Source of the DNA: JAGWBJ01 sp034423015
Lineage (GTDB): Bacteria; Chloroflexota; Dehalococcoidia; Lucifugimonadales; JAGWBF01
Reading direction: 5' to 3'
NCBI GenBank assembly: GCA_034423015.1
Contig: DAOUJG010000056.1
Span: 1 to 64,000, forward strand
DNA length: 64,000 nt
Shown here: positions 10,001 to 18,299 of the stretch, piece by piece
How positions within the stretch are numbered: position 1 is the stretch's first letter
Layout: each line of letters begins with the position of its first letter
Position numbers and translations under genes: made by a program
The notes under the pieces: model-generated
Seen by the model: the letters and a program-made list of their open reading frames with translations, nothing else
The model's database searches: none
Told to the model about the DNA's origin: nothing

Positions 10001-13000
10001 TGGGCGTCCGGCACGAATCGGCCCGGGGCGGGACCACGTTCGAGACGGAGGTGTTCCCTTCCGAACCGGCTTGGCTGAAGGACCACAGGGTCTTCGGGCG
10101 GCTCATTGCGCCGGGCGCACTCTATGGCGCCATGGCGGCCTCTGCGTCCCTTGCCGAGGGTAGCAACGCGGTGGTGCTGGAGGACATGCAGCTTTACAGC
10201 CCTCTCGTCTTTTCCGAGAAGGACTCCGAGGACGGGGCGGATGAAGACGGCCGGATGGTGCAAGTTGTGCTCGGAGATTCCGAGCAACCCTCGTCACGCA
10301 GTGTCCAGATATACAGCAAAGGGACGGAGAATGAATGGACGATGCACGTGGAGGGTCGCGTGCCGCTGGGCGGACCGTTGCCGGAATCCAGAGGGCGGAC
10401 CGACCTGGAAGAGCTGAGGTCCCGCATGTCTCCGGCGGACCTGCCGGCCTACTACCGCGCCAAGAGCGGCACCGGTATCGACCTGGGTCCATCCTTCCGC
10501 ACGCTGGGTATGGCCTGGTCCGGTCCGGGCGAGGCGTTGGCAGAGGTGCGCTTGCCCGAGGCCCTGGACCGGAGCCGGCTGGAGGTGCATCCCCTTTTGT
10601 TGGACGGCTGTTTCCAAGTCGTGGGACTTGCCCGCAACATGACCGGCGGCCCGGAAGAGGCAACCTACCTGCCGTTCGGCTGGGAGCGGTTATGGCTGAC
10701 CAAGGGACTGCCCGACCGGGTGTTCTGCCACGTGCGAATGAGTGAGGCATCCCGTCGAGGGGAATCGGAATCCGGCGAGCCGCCGGAGGTCCTCAGCGGA
10801 GACCTGCGCATCTACGATCCCAAAGGGGTACTCATTGGTGAGTTGAACGGGTACACGGTGAAGAGGGCCACCCGGGCCGCGCTGCTCTCGGCGGTCGAGG
10901 GTGTCGAGGACCTCCTGTACGAGATTACGTGGAGGGACCGGCCCCTTCCACCTGGAGTCGAAGCCGCCGACTTCTTTCCCAGCGCTGCCGAAGTTGCGGC
11001 AGGCTCGCAGCCGTTCACCGGTTACCTGACGGACGCCGGCGTCGATCCCCAAGGCAGGAATGCCTTGCTGGCCGACCTGGAGAGGTGGTCGTGGTCCCGC
11101 GCGCTCGCAACGTTGGAGGAGCTGGGTTGGCGGCGCGCAAAGGGCGAGTCCGTGGACCCCGAGGGCCTGAGGCAACAGCTCGACGTCTTGCCGGAGCACC
11201 AGCGCCTCTTCCGTCGGATGCTAGAAATGCTCGACAAGGCGGGAGTGTTGGAGGAGACGGAGGGTGGCTTCGTCGTGGTCGTCGGACCGGATGACCCGTT
11301 GCCGGATGTCCTGCCCCTTGACCTCGAGGAGTTCGCCGCCAAGATGACGGGGCTGTATCCGGACGGCCTGATCGAAATCGGGCTGTTCCGGCGGTCCGGC
11401 CTCGCCCTGGCCAACGTGCTTCGAGGCCGGGAGGACCCGCTGACGCTCCTGTTCAGCAGTGGAGAACCGACCGCCGCAGATCTGTACCTGAAGGCGCCGG
11501 TGGCGCGCGCCGCCAACCGGATGCTGTCGGAGGCTATCCAGGCGTTGGTGGCCGCGTTGCCCGAGGGGCGGCGCCTCAGAGTGATCGAGGTCGGGGCGGG
11601 TACCGGGTCTGCCACTGCCTCCGTGCTTCCGGAGCTTCCCGAGGGCCGGTTCGACTACACATACACGGATATCTCAGCCGGCTTCTTTGCCGAGGCCGAG
11701 GCGCGGTTCGGCGATGGCGGCGGGAGCATCGAGTACCGTTCACTGGACATCGAGAGGGACCCTGTAGCCCAGGGCTTCGACTCCCATGGCTACGACCTCA
11801 TGATCGCCTCCAACGTGCTCCACGCCACGCGCTACCTGGAGGAGACCCTGGCAAACTGCCGGGACTTGCTCGCGCCGTCGGGCCACTTGGTGGCCCTCGA
11901 AAACCTTCGGGGCCTGGGCTGGATGGACCTGACGTTCGGGCAGCTGGACGGCTGGTGGCGGTTTGCCGACGCCTACCGTCCACACCATGCCCTTGCGGGC
12001 CCCACGGTGTGGCGTCGAGCCCTGGGTGACGTGGGGTTCCAAGGAGCCGAGGTCCTGGGAGTTGACGACTCCTACACCTTTGAAATGCTGGACAAAGGCG
12101 TGATAGTGGCACAGGGGCCGGAGCAGATTACCGAGTCTCCGGGCTTGTGGGTCCTGGCGGCGGACCGAAGCGGTGTCGCGGAGGAGCTCGCGGCCGCGCT
12201 GGCGGCGCGGAACCAGACGGTGGTGCTGGCGTGTGATGAAGCGTCGGAAAGCGGCTTGAAGGCAGCGGCTGGGCCCGCGGTACTCAAGACCGTCGTGGAC
12301 GTGGGAAGCCGCGAGTCATGGCGGTCACTCCTGGAAGGCCTGCCGGCAGACGTGCCGGTCAGCGGCCTGGTACATCTCCGGGGACTGGAAGGCCATGGAG
12401 CGCAGGCAACCACCGCCGAGATTGCCGAGGACGTGAGGCTCGCCGGGGCCAGCGCATTGGCGATGGTCCAAGGCGTGGGAGACTCCGATGTGATTCCGGA
12501 AAAGGGCATGTGGTTTCTCACCCGGGGCGGGCAGGTCCTGGAGCGTGAGCGAGACGGCGAGCTCTCCGGTGCGGTCCTGTGGGGTCTGGGCAAGGTGGTG
12601 GCCCTGGAAGCCGCCCATCTGCAGCCGCGGATGATCGACCTGGACCCCGGCGCTGCGGTCCCCATCCCTGACTTGGTGAACGAGCTGCTATACCCAGACG
12701 CCGAGAACCACGTCGCTTACCGCTTGGGGCGGCGCCGGTCGGCGCGCTTGGTCCGGCCCGGCGCCGCGGCCAAGCGCCTGGCGCTGCCCGAGCAGCCGGA
12801 CTGGGTCCTGGCTCCGGACCGGAACGGCGTGTTCGACAGTCCGGAGGTCAAGTCGCTTCCCGCGCCATCCCTTGAGCCAAGGGAGGTCCTCGTCTCTGTG
12901 GAGGCTACCGGGCTCAACTTCTGGGACGTGTTCCGCTCCCTCGGCTTCATCGAAGAAGGAAATCTCGGCCGGGAGCTGTGCGGGCACGTCATCGATATTG

Positions 13001-16000
13001 GTCGCGAAGTCTCGACCGTCTCCGTCGGCGACCGCGTGGTGGGACTGGGGTTTGGCGCCTTCGGGCCTCAAATGGTCACCCACGAGGAGCTGGTCGCTCC
13101 AGCCCCGGAGGGACTCTCGGTGTCGGCCCTGGCTACCGTCCCCAGCGCCTTCGTGTCGGCCGCCCTTTCGTACCAGTTCTCGGGGCTGGAGGCCGGCGAC
13201 CGCGTGCTGATTCACGCCGGCGCGGGCGGAGTGGGACTGGCGGCAATCCAGATGGCGCAAGCCGCGGGCGCCGAGGTGTTCGCCACCGCCAGCGCTCCCA
13301 AGCAGGCGCTTCTGCGGTCCCTGGGTGTCAAGCACATATTCGACAGCCGCCAGACCAGGTTCGGCGAGGATATCCTCGAGGCCACCGGCGGCGAAGGCGT
13401 TAACGTGGTGCTGAACAGCCTCACCAGCGAGGGCTACATCGAGGCCAGCCTGTCATGTCTCGCCCCTGGTGGCCGGTTCGTGGAGCTGGCCAGGAGGGAC
13501 ATCCTCAGCGAGGAGGAGATGGCCGACGTGCGTCCTGACGTTTCCTACGCCATCCTCGAGCTGGACGTCATGAAGAAGACGGAGCCGGCCCGCGTGGGCG
13601 AGGTGCTGCGAGAGGTGATGGAGCGGATGTCGACCGGGGAGCTGAAGCCGCTTATCCACAGCAGGTGGCCGCTGGCCGAGGCGGGGGCCGCGCTGGGGTT
13701 CATGCGGTCGGCCCGGCACGTCGGAAAAATCGTCCTGACGCCGCCGCCCCTCATGGGAGGCCGGTTGCGACAGGACCGCACATACCTGGTGACCGGAGGG
13801 CTGGGCGGCATCGGATGCGCCGTTGCAGAATGGCTCGCGGACCAGGGCGCCGGGACCATCGTGCTGAACGGTCGCAGAGAGCCCGACGCCGAGGCCGAAG
13901 GTGCCATAGAGGCGTTGCGCGGACGCGGAGTGGGGATCGAGGTCGAGCTTGCGGACGTGACCGACTCCGCGGCGGTGGACGCGATGCTGGACCGCATCGA
14001 TGGGAGGTTGCCGCCGCTTGGCGGTGTCATACACAGCGTTGGCGTTCTGTCCGACGCCGCCCTGACCAACCAGACCTGGTCGAGGTTCGAGCAGGTCCTG
14101 TGGCCGAAGATCCTGGGGGCCTGGCACCTGCACCGCGCGACGATGGGCCGGGACCTGGACCTCTTCATCCTCTTCTCCAGCCGCGTTGGCGTGATGGGCA
14201 ATCCGGGGCAGGCGAACCATGCCGCCGCCAACGCCTTCCTGGACCAGCTCGCCGGCCATCGCCGGGCGCTGGGCCTGCCGGGACAGTCCATCGCCTGGGG
14301 AGCATGGTCGGAGATCGGAGAGGCCGCGGAGCAACGCGAGCGGATAGAGCAGCGCCGGGCCGCCCTGGGAGGACGCTGGTTTACCCCAGAGCAAGGCATC
14401 AAGGCCCTTGAGAGGTTGGTGCGCCAGGACGTCACGACCTCGGTGGTGATGTCGATGGACTGGTCGGTGTTCGAAGAGGCGGTGCAGGACCGGCCCCCCC
14501 TCCTGGAGGACCTCCTGTCCTCGGCCGGCGCCGATGAGTCCGGGAAGGCCTCGTCGTCGGAAGACGTGATGTCACGGCTGCGGAGGGCCTCCGAGACAAA
14601 GCCCGAGGAAGTGCTAGTGTCCTTCCTGCAGGGAGAGGTACAGGCGGTCTTGAGGCTGTCCACTGCTCCGGCTCCAACGATTGGGTTCTTTGACCTGGGG
14701 ATGGACTCGCTGATGGCGGTGGAGCTGCGCAATCGCCTGAACCGCGCCTTTGCCGGTCAGTACGTCGCCTCCAACACCGTCGTCTTCGACTACCCGGACA
14801 TAGCGAGCCTTGCGGGGCATCTGGCCCAGGAGCTCGGCCGGCTTGGTGAGGCTGGCGATGGCGACGTTCCTCCGGCTCCCGAGCCCGACGTGCCGCAGCC
14901 GGTCCCGCCCAGCCGCACCGATGATGACGGGATCGCGGTGGTGGGGATGGCCTGCCGCTTCCCCGGCGCCGGCGACTTGGCGGCGTTCTGGGAGCTCCTG
15001 GAGACGGGCGCCGACGCGGTAACCGACGGCCGCCGGGCTGCCGGCCCGTGGGGCGGGGTCGTGGGAGACCCGGATGCGGAGGACCTGGCATACCGGCGGG
15101 GGGCGTTCGTCGATGGGATCGACCGGTTCGACTCCAGGTTCTTCCGAATCTCGCCCATCGAGGCGCGGACGATGGACCCCAGGCAACGCATGTTGCTGGA
15201 GACGAGCTGGCAGGCCGTCGAGGACGCGGGCGTAGACCCGGGCCGGCTCAGAGGCAGTCGCACCGGGGTCTACGTGGGGTTCGGGAGCAGCGAGTACCGG
15301 GACCTGACCGACTCTCCGAGCTACTTCGGCACGACCGCGAGCGTAGCCATAGGCCGGGTCGCATTCACTCTGGGTCTGGAAGGCCCGGCGATGCCCGTCG
15401 ACATGGCCTGCGCCTCGTCATTGGCAGCGGTGCACCAGGCGGTGGCGGGTCTGCGGCAGGGCGAAGTGGACATGGCCCTGGCCGGCGGCGTGAATGTGGT
15501 GTTGTCTCCGATGGTCTCCAGGTTCATGATGGACGTCGGCATGCTGTCTCCGACCGGCCATTGCAGTCCCTTCGACGCTTCCGCTGACGGCTATGTACGA
15601 GGCGAGGGCTGCGGAGTAGTGGTCCTGAAGCGGCTCAGTGAGGCGGAGGCCGACGGCGACCGCATTTGGGCCGTCATACGAGGGTCTGCGGTCAACCAGA
15701 ACGGGGCCAGCGCGGGACTGACGGTGCCCAACGGCCAGGCCCAGGCGCGCGTGATGGAAGAGGCCCTCGCACAGGCGGGCGTCTCGCCGTCGCAGGTCGA
15801 CTACCTGGAGGCACACGCCGTCGGGTCTCAGCTGGGCGACCAAATCGAGCTGAACGCGGTGGCGGCCGTCTACGGGAAGGCCCGTGACCGAGAACGTCCC
15901 GTGCTTATGGGATCGGTCAAATCGAACATCGGGCACGTCGAATGGGCCGCCGGGATTGCCTCCTTCATCAAGGCGGTCTTGGCCATGAACAGGGGAGTGA

Positions 16001-17430
16001 TACCCGAGAGCCTGCACTTCGAGACCCCGAACCTGAACGTCGAGTGGGACCAGCTACCAGTCCGGGTAACGTCAGAAAAGACCGACTGGCCGACCGTTCC
16101 CGGCCGCCGGCCCCTGGCCGGCGTCAGCGCCTTTGGGCTCTCGGGAGCAAACGCCCATGTCCTCGTAGAGGGCTACGGTCCGCAGGCTGGAGCTTCCGCG
16201 GGGACCAACGGGACGACCACGCCATCGGGCGGTCCCAAACCTGTGCCTGTATCGTTCCCGGGACCGGCCGACGGCCTCTCCATGTCCGCGGACGGACCGG
16301 TGGAGCGTGCCACCCGCTTGTTGCCCCTTTCAGGCAAGTCGACAAGCGCCCTCCGGGAGCTGGTGGAACGCTATCTCTCGTGGCTCCGCGACGAAGATGG
16401 CCCCGCATCCGACCCGATGCTGTCCGACCTGGCTTGGACCGCCGGCGTGGGCCGGAGCCACTTCCCGCGCCGCGCCGGTCTTGTGTTCAGCGATGCCGGG
16501 CAACTACGGAAGAGACTGTGTGCGCTGGTCGACACCATCGAGCCGTCGGATGAGACAGCACCTCACGAGCCGGCCAGGGTTGCATTCGCGTACACCGGAC
16601 AGGACGTCCGGTGGTCCGGCATGGGTGAGGCCCTCTATCGTAGTGAGCCGGTGGCCAGGGCGGTGCTGGACCGGTGCGACGAGCTTTTCCGTCAAGACAG
16701 GGGAGCCTCGCTGCTGGACGTAATGCTCGGTCGGGCCGGGGTCGAGGATGACCTGGACGATCCGGGATGGGCGGTGCCGGCGGTCTATGCCCTCGAATGT
16801 GCCCTGACCGCCCAGTGGGCCAGCGTGGGCGTACGTCCCAGTGTGGTAGTGGGCCATGGTCCCGGAGCCCTGGCGGCGGCCCGGGCGGCGGGGGCGCTCA
16901 GCCTGGAGGAGGGCCTCAGACTTGCCGTGGCTTTGGGCGCCTTCAGGAAGACACGGTCGAAGACTGCTCTGGAAGCCCTAGAAGCCGCGCTCGCCGGTGT
17001 TGCCGCCGCTACACCCTCCGTCTCCCTGGTCAGCGGTGTCACCGGTAGCGTCGTGGAGTCTGCTGCGGCACTCGATCTCGAGTACTGGCTTTGCCAGGCC
17101 GAGGACCAGCTCGAGCTCTCCGGCTGGGCGAAGACGTTGGCCGGGCTCGAGGTGGGTGTGGTAGTGGAGAACGGCCCAGGCCCCATTGCGGGCCGGGGAA
17201 TCGGCGATGTCTGGCAAGGGTCCGCCGGGACGCCGTTCGTGCTCTCCACACTGGAGAGTCCGCCGGGAAACGGGAGTTTGCCCGAACCCGGTGAAGGGTT
17301 CGTACGAGCCGTAGCCGGTGCCTACGAGGCGGGGCTGGATATCTCCTTTGCCGGACTGTTCGCGGGCGAGGTGAGGAGTCGAGTCTCGCTCCCCGGATAC
17401 CCTTTCCAACGGAGGCGGCACTGGATATAA
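7084..17430 (+). CDS. Type I polyketide synthase, KS-AT-DH-cMT-ER-KR-ACP-KS-AT(dead)
   Basis: A 3448-residue modular synthase building a reduced, methyl-branched acyl chain. KS1 begins near residue 29 with catalytic Cys203, His338 and His378. AT1 (about 593-885) has Ser686 in G-H-S-V-G and the R-A-F-H motif with His792, the type that usually selects malonyl-CoA. DH (about 970-1250) has His1001 in H-x3-G-x4-P and Asp1174 in D-x3-Q. The C-methyltransferase (about 1425-1675) carries V-G-A-G-T-G. ER (about 1905-2220) has H-A-G-A-G-G-V-G. KR (about 2233-2415) has Ser2366, but His2379 stands where the catalytic Tyr normally is (N-H-A-A-A-N). ACP1 has Ser2542 in G-M-D-S-L. KS2 (2616-3035) keeps Cys2776, His2911 and His2951 but reads E-A-H-A-V-G-S instead of E-A-H-G-T-G-T. 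AT2 has Gly3259 in place of the Ser and lacks about 85 residues including the AFH motif. The protein ends right after the post-AT linker, with no ACP or thioesterase behind it. The start at ATG 7084 is chosen over GTG 7036 on promoter and ribosome-site grounds. Confidence 0.95.
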   Translation: MTQRESSRPSGQPAGSSTAEQRGVYPRGEPIAIIGMACKFPGAPDLDAFWRLLVEGRNAVTEGVPGSGEGRLGEIIRDPDVRNEACRYGAFVDGIDQFDASFFRISPVEAELLDPQQRMMLETSWLALEDAGVDPLRLKGSRTGVYTGISNDEYRMLVVDSSRPTEAAGSLYALSGTNLNGTSGRVSFVLGLMGPAKAVDAACASAMVAVNDAVADLQHGKADLAIAGGVQAILNGRIYELRAEAMMLSPDGQCKTFDASANGYVRGEGCGVVVLKRLSEAEADGDRIWAVIRGSAVNHGGASVGLTVPHTPALERVMETALAEAGVLPSEVDYLEAHGTGTAVGDPIELDAVANVYGPGREADRPLLTGSVKTNIGHLESAAGVAGLIKAALVLKRGVIPKHLHFENPNPSFDWDRHPLQVTSTMVDWPRRNGQPRLAGVNSFGISGTNAHLVVEEHMQGEGRPGQGHPEAGPAKAVEVSLPGPASGLPLPAEGVGGRRTRLLPISGKSDGALRDIAKKYLSWLDGRAEDLTSEGAAAQPALSDMAWTAGVGRSHFDHRGGAVFRDAESLSERLRELAESGAGKEPRAPTKVAFVYTGQGSQWVGMGRALYESEPVARAMLDRCEAVLRQERGVSLLDVMFGRAGAKGDLGDTAWEQPALYALECALTALWGSVGIRPDVVLGHSVGELAAAQMAGVFSLEDGMRFAAARGALLSETEQGAMAAVFAPPERVESEVAAQNLSANGVGLSIAGDNGAHIVVSGQAADIVAILDRFESQGVRARRLNTTRAFHSALLEPALDGLEAYLDGVAVGPPTLTLISNLTGGVVEPGMVLDGAYWRRHAREPVAYAGGVRTMADLGVDLVVEIGPHSVLGPMAMAAWPESNQRQGDSGLPVVLASLRRPPRDGSTSEPESGFVDAVAEAYEAGMDISFEGLFAGESRRRVSLPGYPFQRERYWVEASRQRRTSAGHPLLGVRHESARGGTTFETEVFPSEPAWLKDHRVFGRLIAPGALYGAMAASASLAEGSNAVVLEDMQLYSPLVFSEKDSEDGADEDGRMVQVVLGDSEQPSSRSVQIYSKGTENEWTMHVEGRVPLGGPLPESRGRTDLEELRSRMSPADLPAYYRAKSGTGIDLGPSFRTLGMAWSGPGEALAEVRLPEALDRSRLEVHPLLLDGCFQVVGLARNMTGGPEEATYLPFGWERLWLTKGLPDRVFCHVRMSEASRRGESESGEPPEVLSGDLRIYDPKGVLIGELNGYTVKRATRAALLSAVEGVEDLLYEITWRDRPLPPGVEAADFFPSAAEVAAGSQPFTGYLTDAGVDPQGRNALLADLERWSWSRALATLEELGWRRAKGESVDPEGLRQQLDVLPEHQRLFRRMLEMLDKAGVLEETEGGFVVVVGPDDPLPDVLPLDLEEFAAKMTGLYPDGLIEIGLFRRSGLALANVLRGREDPLTLLFSSGEPTAADLYLKAPVARAANRMLSEAIQALVAALPEGRRLRVIEVGAGTGSATASVLPELPEGRFDYTYTDISAGFFAEAEARFGDGGGSIEYRSLDIERDPVAQGFDSHGYDLMIASNVLHATRYLEETLANCRDLLAPSGHLVALENLRGLGWMDLTFGQLDGWWRFADAYRPHHALAGPTVWRRALGDVGFQGAEVLGVDDSYTFEMLDKGVIVAQGPEQITESPGLWVLAADRSGVAEELAAALAARNQTVVLACDEASESGLKAAAGPAVLKTVVDVGSRESWRSLLEGLPADVPVSGLVHLRGLEGHGAQATTAEIAEDVRLAGASALAMVQGVGDSDVIPEKGMWFLTRGGQVLERERDGELSGAVLWGLGKVVALEAAHLQPRMIDLDPGAAVPIPDLVNELLYPDAENHVAYRLGRRRSARLVRPGAAAKRLALPEQPDWVLAPDRNGVFDSPEVKSLPAPSLEPREVLVSVEATGLNFWDVFRSLGFIEEGNLGRELCGHVIDIGREVSTVSVGDRVVGLGFGAFGPQMVTHEELVAPAPEGLSVSALATVPSAFVSAALSYQFSGLEAGDRVLIHAGAGGVGLAAIQMAQAAGAEVFATASAPKQALLRSLGVKHIFDSRQTRFGEDILEATGGEGVNVVLNSLTSEGYIEASLSCLAPGGRFVELARRDILSEEEMADVRPDVSYAILELDVMKKTEPARVGEVLREVMERMSTGELKPLIHSRWPLAEAGAALGFMRSARHVGKIVLTPPPLMGGRLRQDRTYLVTGGLGGIGCAVAEWLADQGAGTIVLNGRREPDAEAEGAIEALRGRGVGIEVELADVTDSAAVDAMLDRIDGRLPPLGGVIHSVGVLSDAALTNQTWSRFEQVLWPKILGAWHLHRATMGRDLDLFILFSSRVGVMGNPGQANHAAANAFLDQLAGHRRALGLPGQSIAWGAWSEIGEAAEQRERIEQRRAALGGRWFTPEQGIKALERLVRQDVTTSVVMSMDWSVFEEAVQDRPPLLEDLLSSAGADESGKASSSEDVMSRLRRASETKPEEVLVSFLQGEVQAVLRLSTAPAPTIGFFDLGMDSLMAVELRNRLNRAFAGQYVASNTVVFDYPDIASLAGHLAQELGRLGEAGDGDVPPAPEPDVPQPVPPSRTDDDGIAVVGMACRFPGAGDLAAFWELLETGADAVTDGRRAAGPWGGVVGDPDAEDLAYRRGAFVDGIDRFDSRFFRISPIEARTMDPRQRMLLETSWQAVEDAGVDPGRLRGSRTGVYVGFGSSEYRDLTDSPSYFGTTASVAIGRVAFTLGLEGPAMPVDMACASSLAAVHQAVAGLRQGEVDMALAGGVNVVLSPMVSRFMMDVGMLSPTGHCSPFDASADGYVRGEGCGVVVLKRLSEAEADGDRIWAVIRGSAVNQNGASAGLTVPNGQAQARVMEEALAQAGVSPSQVDYLEAHAVGSQLGDQIELNAVAAVYGKARDRERPVLMGSVKSNIGHVEWAAGIASFIKAVLAMNRGVIPESLHFETPNLNVEWDQLPVRVTSEKTDWPTVPGRRPLAGVSAFGLSGANAHVLVEGYGPQAGASAGTNGTTTPSGGPKPVPVSFPGPADGLSMSADGPVERATRLLPLSGKSTSALRELVERYLSWLRDEDGPASDPMLSDLAWTAGVGRSHFPRRAGLVFSDAGQLRKRLCALVDTIEPSDETAPHEPARVAFAYTGQDVRWSGMGEALYRSEPVARAVLDRCDELFRQDRGASLLDVMLGRAGVEDDLDDPGWAVPAVYALECALTAQWASVGVRPSVVVGHGPGALAAARAAGALSLEEGLRLAVALGAFRKTRSKTALEALEAALAGVAAATPSVSLVSGVTGSVVESAAALDLEYWLCQAEDQLELSGWAKTLAGLEVGVVVENGPGPIAGRGIGDVWQGSAGTPFVLSTLESPPGNGSLPEPGEGFVRAVAGAYEAGLDISFAGLFAGEVRSRVSLPGYPFQRRRHWI

Positions 17431-17479
17431 TCTTCGCGGCAACGGCCCAAGTTACCTACGTCAGCGAGGCTCACCGATC

Positions 17480-18223
17480 ATGTCCCTGCTGAGGAGAGCA
17501 ACCAGGGCAACCAACCCGAGGGCGGTGCTCCTGCTGGTGGGCCTAACGGTCTTGCTGGCCGCCCTTTCTGCGTGCCAGGACGAGGCCGGTCCCCAGGGCC
17601 TTACCCAAGACCCCTCTCCTGAGGCGGGCTCGCCAACCGGCCCCCAAGACGGCTCGCCAACGGCTCCGCCCGCCACCCCGGTCCCCTCGCCGACGCCGAC
17701 GCCCACCGTTCCACCGCCCTCGCCAACGCCGACGCTCGTTCCAACGCCGAGCGGCCAACCGGACCCGCCCCAAGTCGGGTCCATGGCGCCGGGGTTCTCC
17801 CTCACGTCCGCATTGGGAGACCAGGTGACCCTCGAAGAGCTGTTGGAGGGCCGCGATGCGGTGGTGGTCGTCTTCTACCGCGGGTTCTTCTGAGGTGTCT
17901 GCCAGGAGCAGCTGGGCCAGCTGCAGAGCGCCTATCGGCAGTTCATCAGCCGAAACGTCGAACTGGTAGCCGTCAGTACCGACACCCGGGAGGACGCCCT
18001 GCTGATGCTGGAGCTGGCGGGAGCCACGTTCCCCATCCTGGCGGACCCGTACCGTGAGGCCACCCTCAGCTATGGCGTGTTCGACCTTCTGGGCGACGGC
18101 GTCGCTACGCCCTCGACCTTCATAGTCAAGCCCGACGGGACAGTAGGTTGGCGCTACGTCGGCAAGGACCTGACCGACCGCCCCGCCATCTGGGACATCC
18201 TGGACGCCCTGGACGCCCTCTAG
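17480..18223 (+). CDS. Peroxiredoxin-like selenoprotein lipoprotein (in-frame TGA = Sec138)
   Basis: The frame runs 137 codons to a TGA at 17891-17893 and then stays open, in the same frame, to a TAG at 18223. Joined, it encodes 247 residues. A lipoprotein signal peptide ends in L-S-A-C. A Pro/Thr-rich linker (about 40-95) is followed by a thioredoxin-fold domain starting at A-P-G-F-S-L. At the active site the sequence is V-F-Y-R-G-F-F-[TGA]-G-V-C-Q-E-Q-L, so TGA occupies exactly the peroxidatic Cys position of AhpC/TSA-like proteins, giving a U-x-x-C pair. The C-terminal half is intact (V-A-V-S-T-D, F-P-I-L-A-D-P, P-S-T-F-I-V-K-P-D-G). Peroxiredoxin-like U-x-x-C proteins are an established bacterial selenoprotein family. 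Predicted role: thiol-dependent reduction of peroxides or disulfides outside the membrane. A simple nonsense mutation is the alternative, but intact downstream coding and the position argue against it. Confidence 0.85.
17908..17924 (+). promoter_or_regulatory. Candidate bacterial SECIS hairpin
   Basis: A perfect 7-bp stem (GCAGCTG at 17908-17914 with CAGCTGC at 17918-17924) and a G-containing apical loop (GGC). The loop begins 21 bases after the TGA, within the usual 16-37 base range for bacterial SECIS elements that recruit SelB. It lies within the coding sequence, as expected in bacteria. Confidence 0.6.
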
Positions 18224-18299
18224 CCCCGTAGAGCTGGGAGGAGGCACGGGCCGCCCACGGTGTCCCGGCCAGGGGACGGACCGCGTTGAGGAGTGGCCA

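Noticed and set aside
7564..10287. A very long antisense reading frame opposite the synthase, and similar long ones opposite hsdR (24336-26441) and other genes
   Set aside because: They mirror codon bias of the GC-rich genes on the other strand, show no domains and no start signals.
7864..15699. An almost identical 36-residue stretch in KS1 and KS2, suggesting recent gene conversion between modules
   Set aside because: The two DNA segments differ at many synonymous positions, so the identity is conserved protein sequence rather than a recent copy event.
17891..17893. Reading the TGA as an ordinary stop, making the upstream part a truncated lipoprotein
   Set aside because: The downstream frame is intact, completes the peroxiredoxin-like fold, and the TGA sits at the catalytic Cys; a second gene in the window shows the same pattern.
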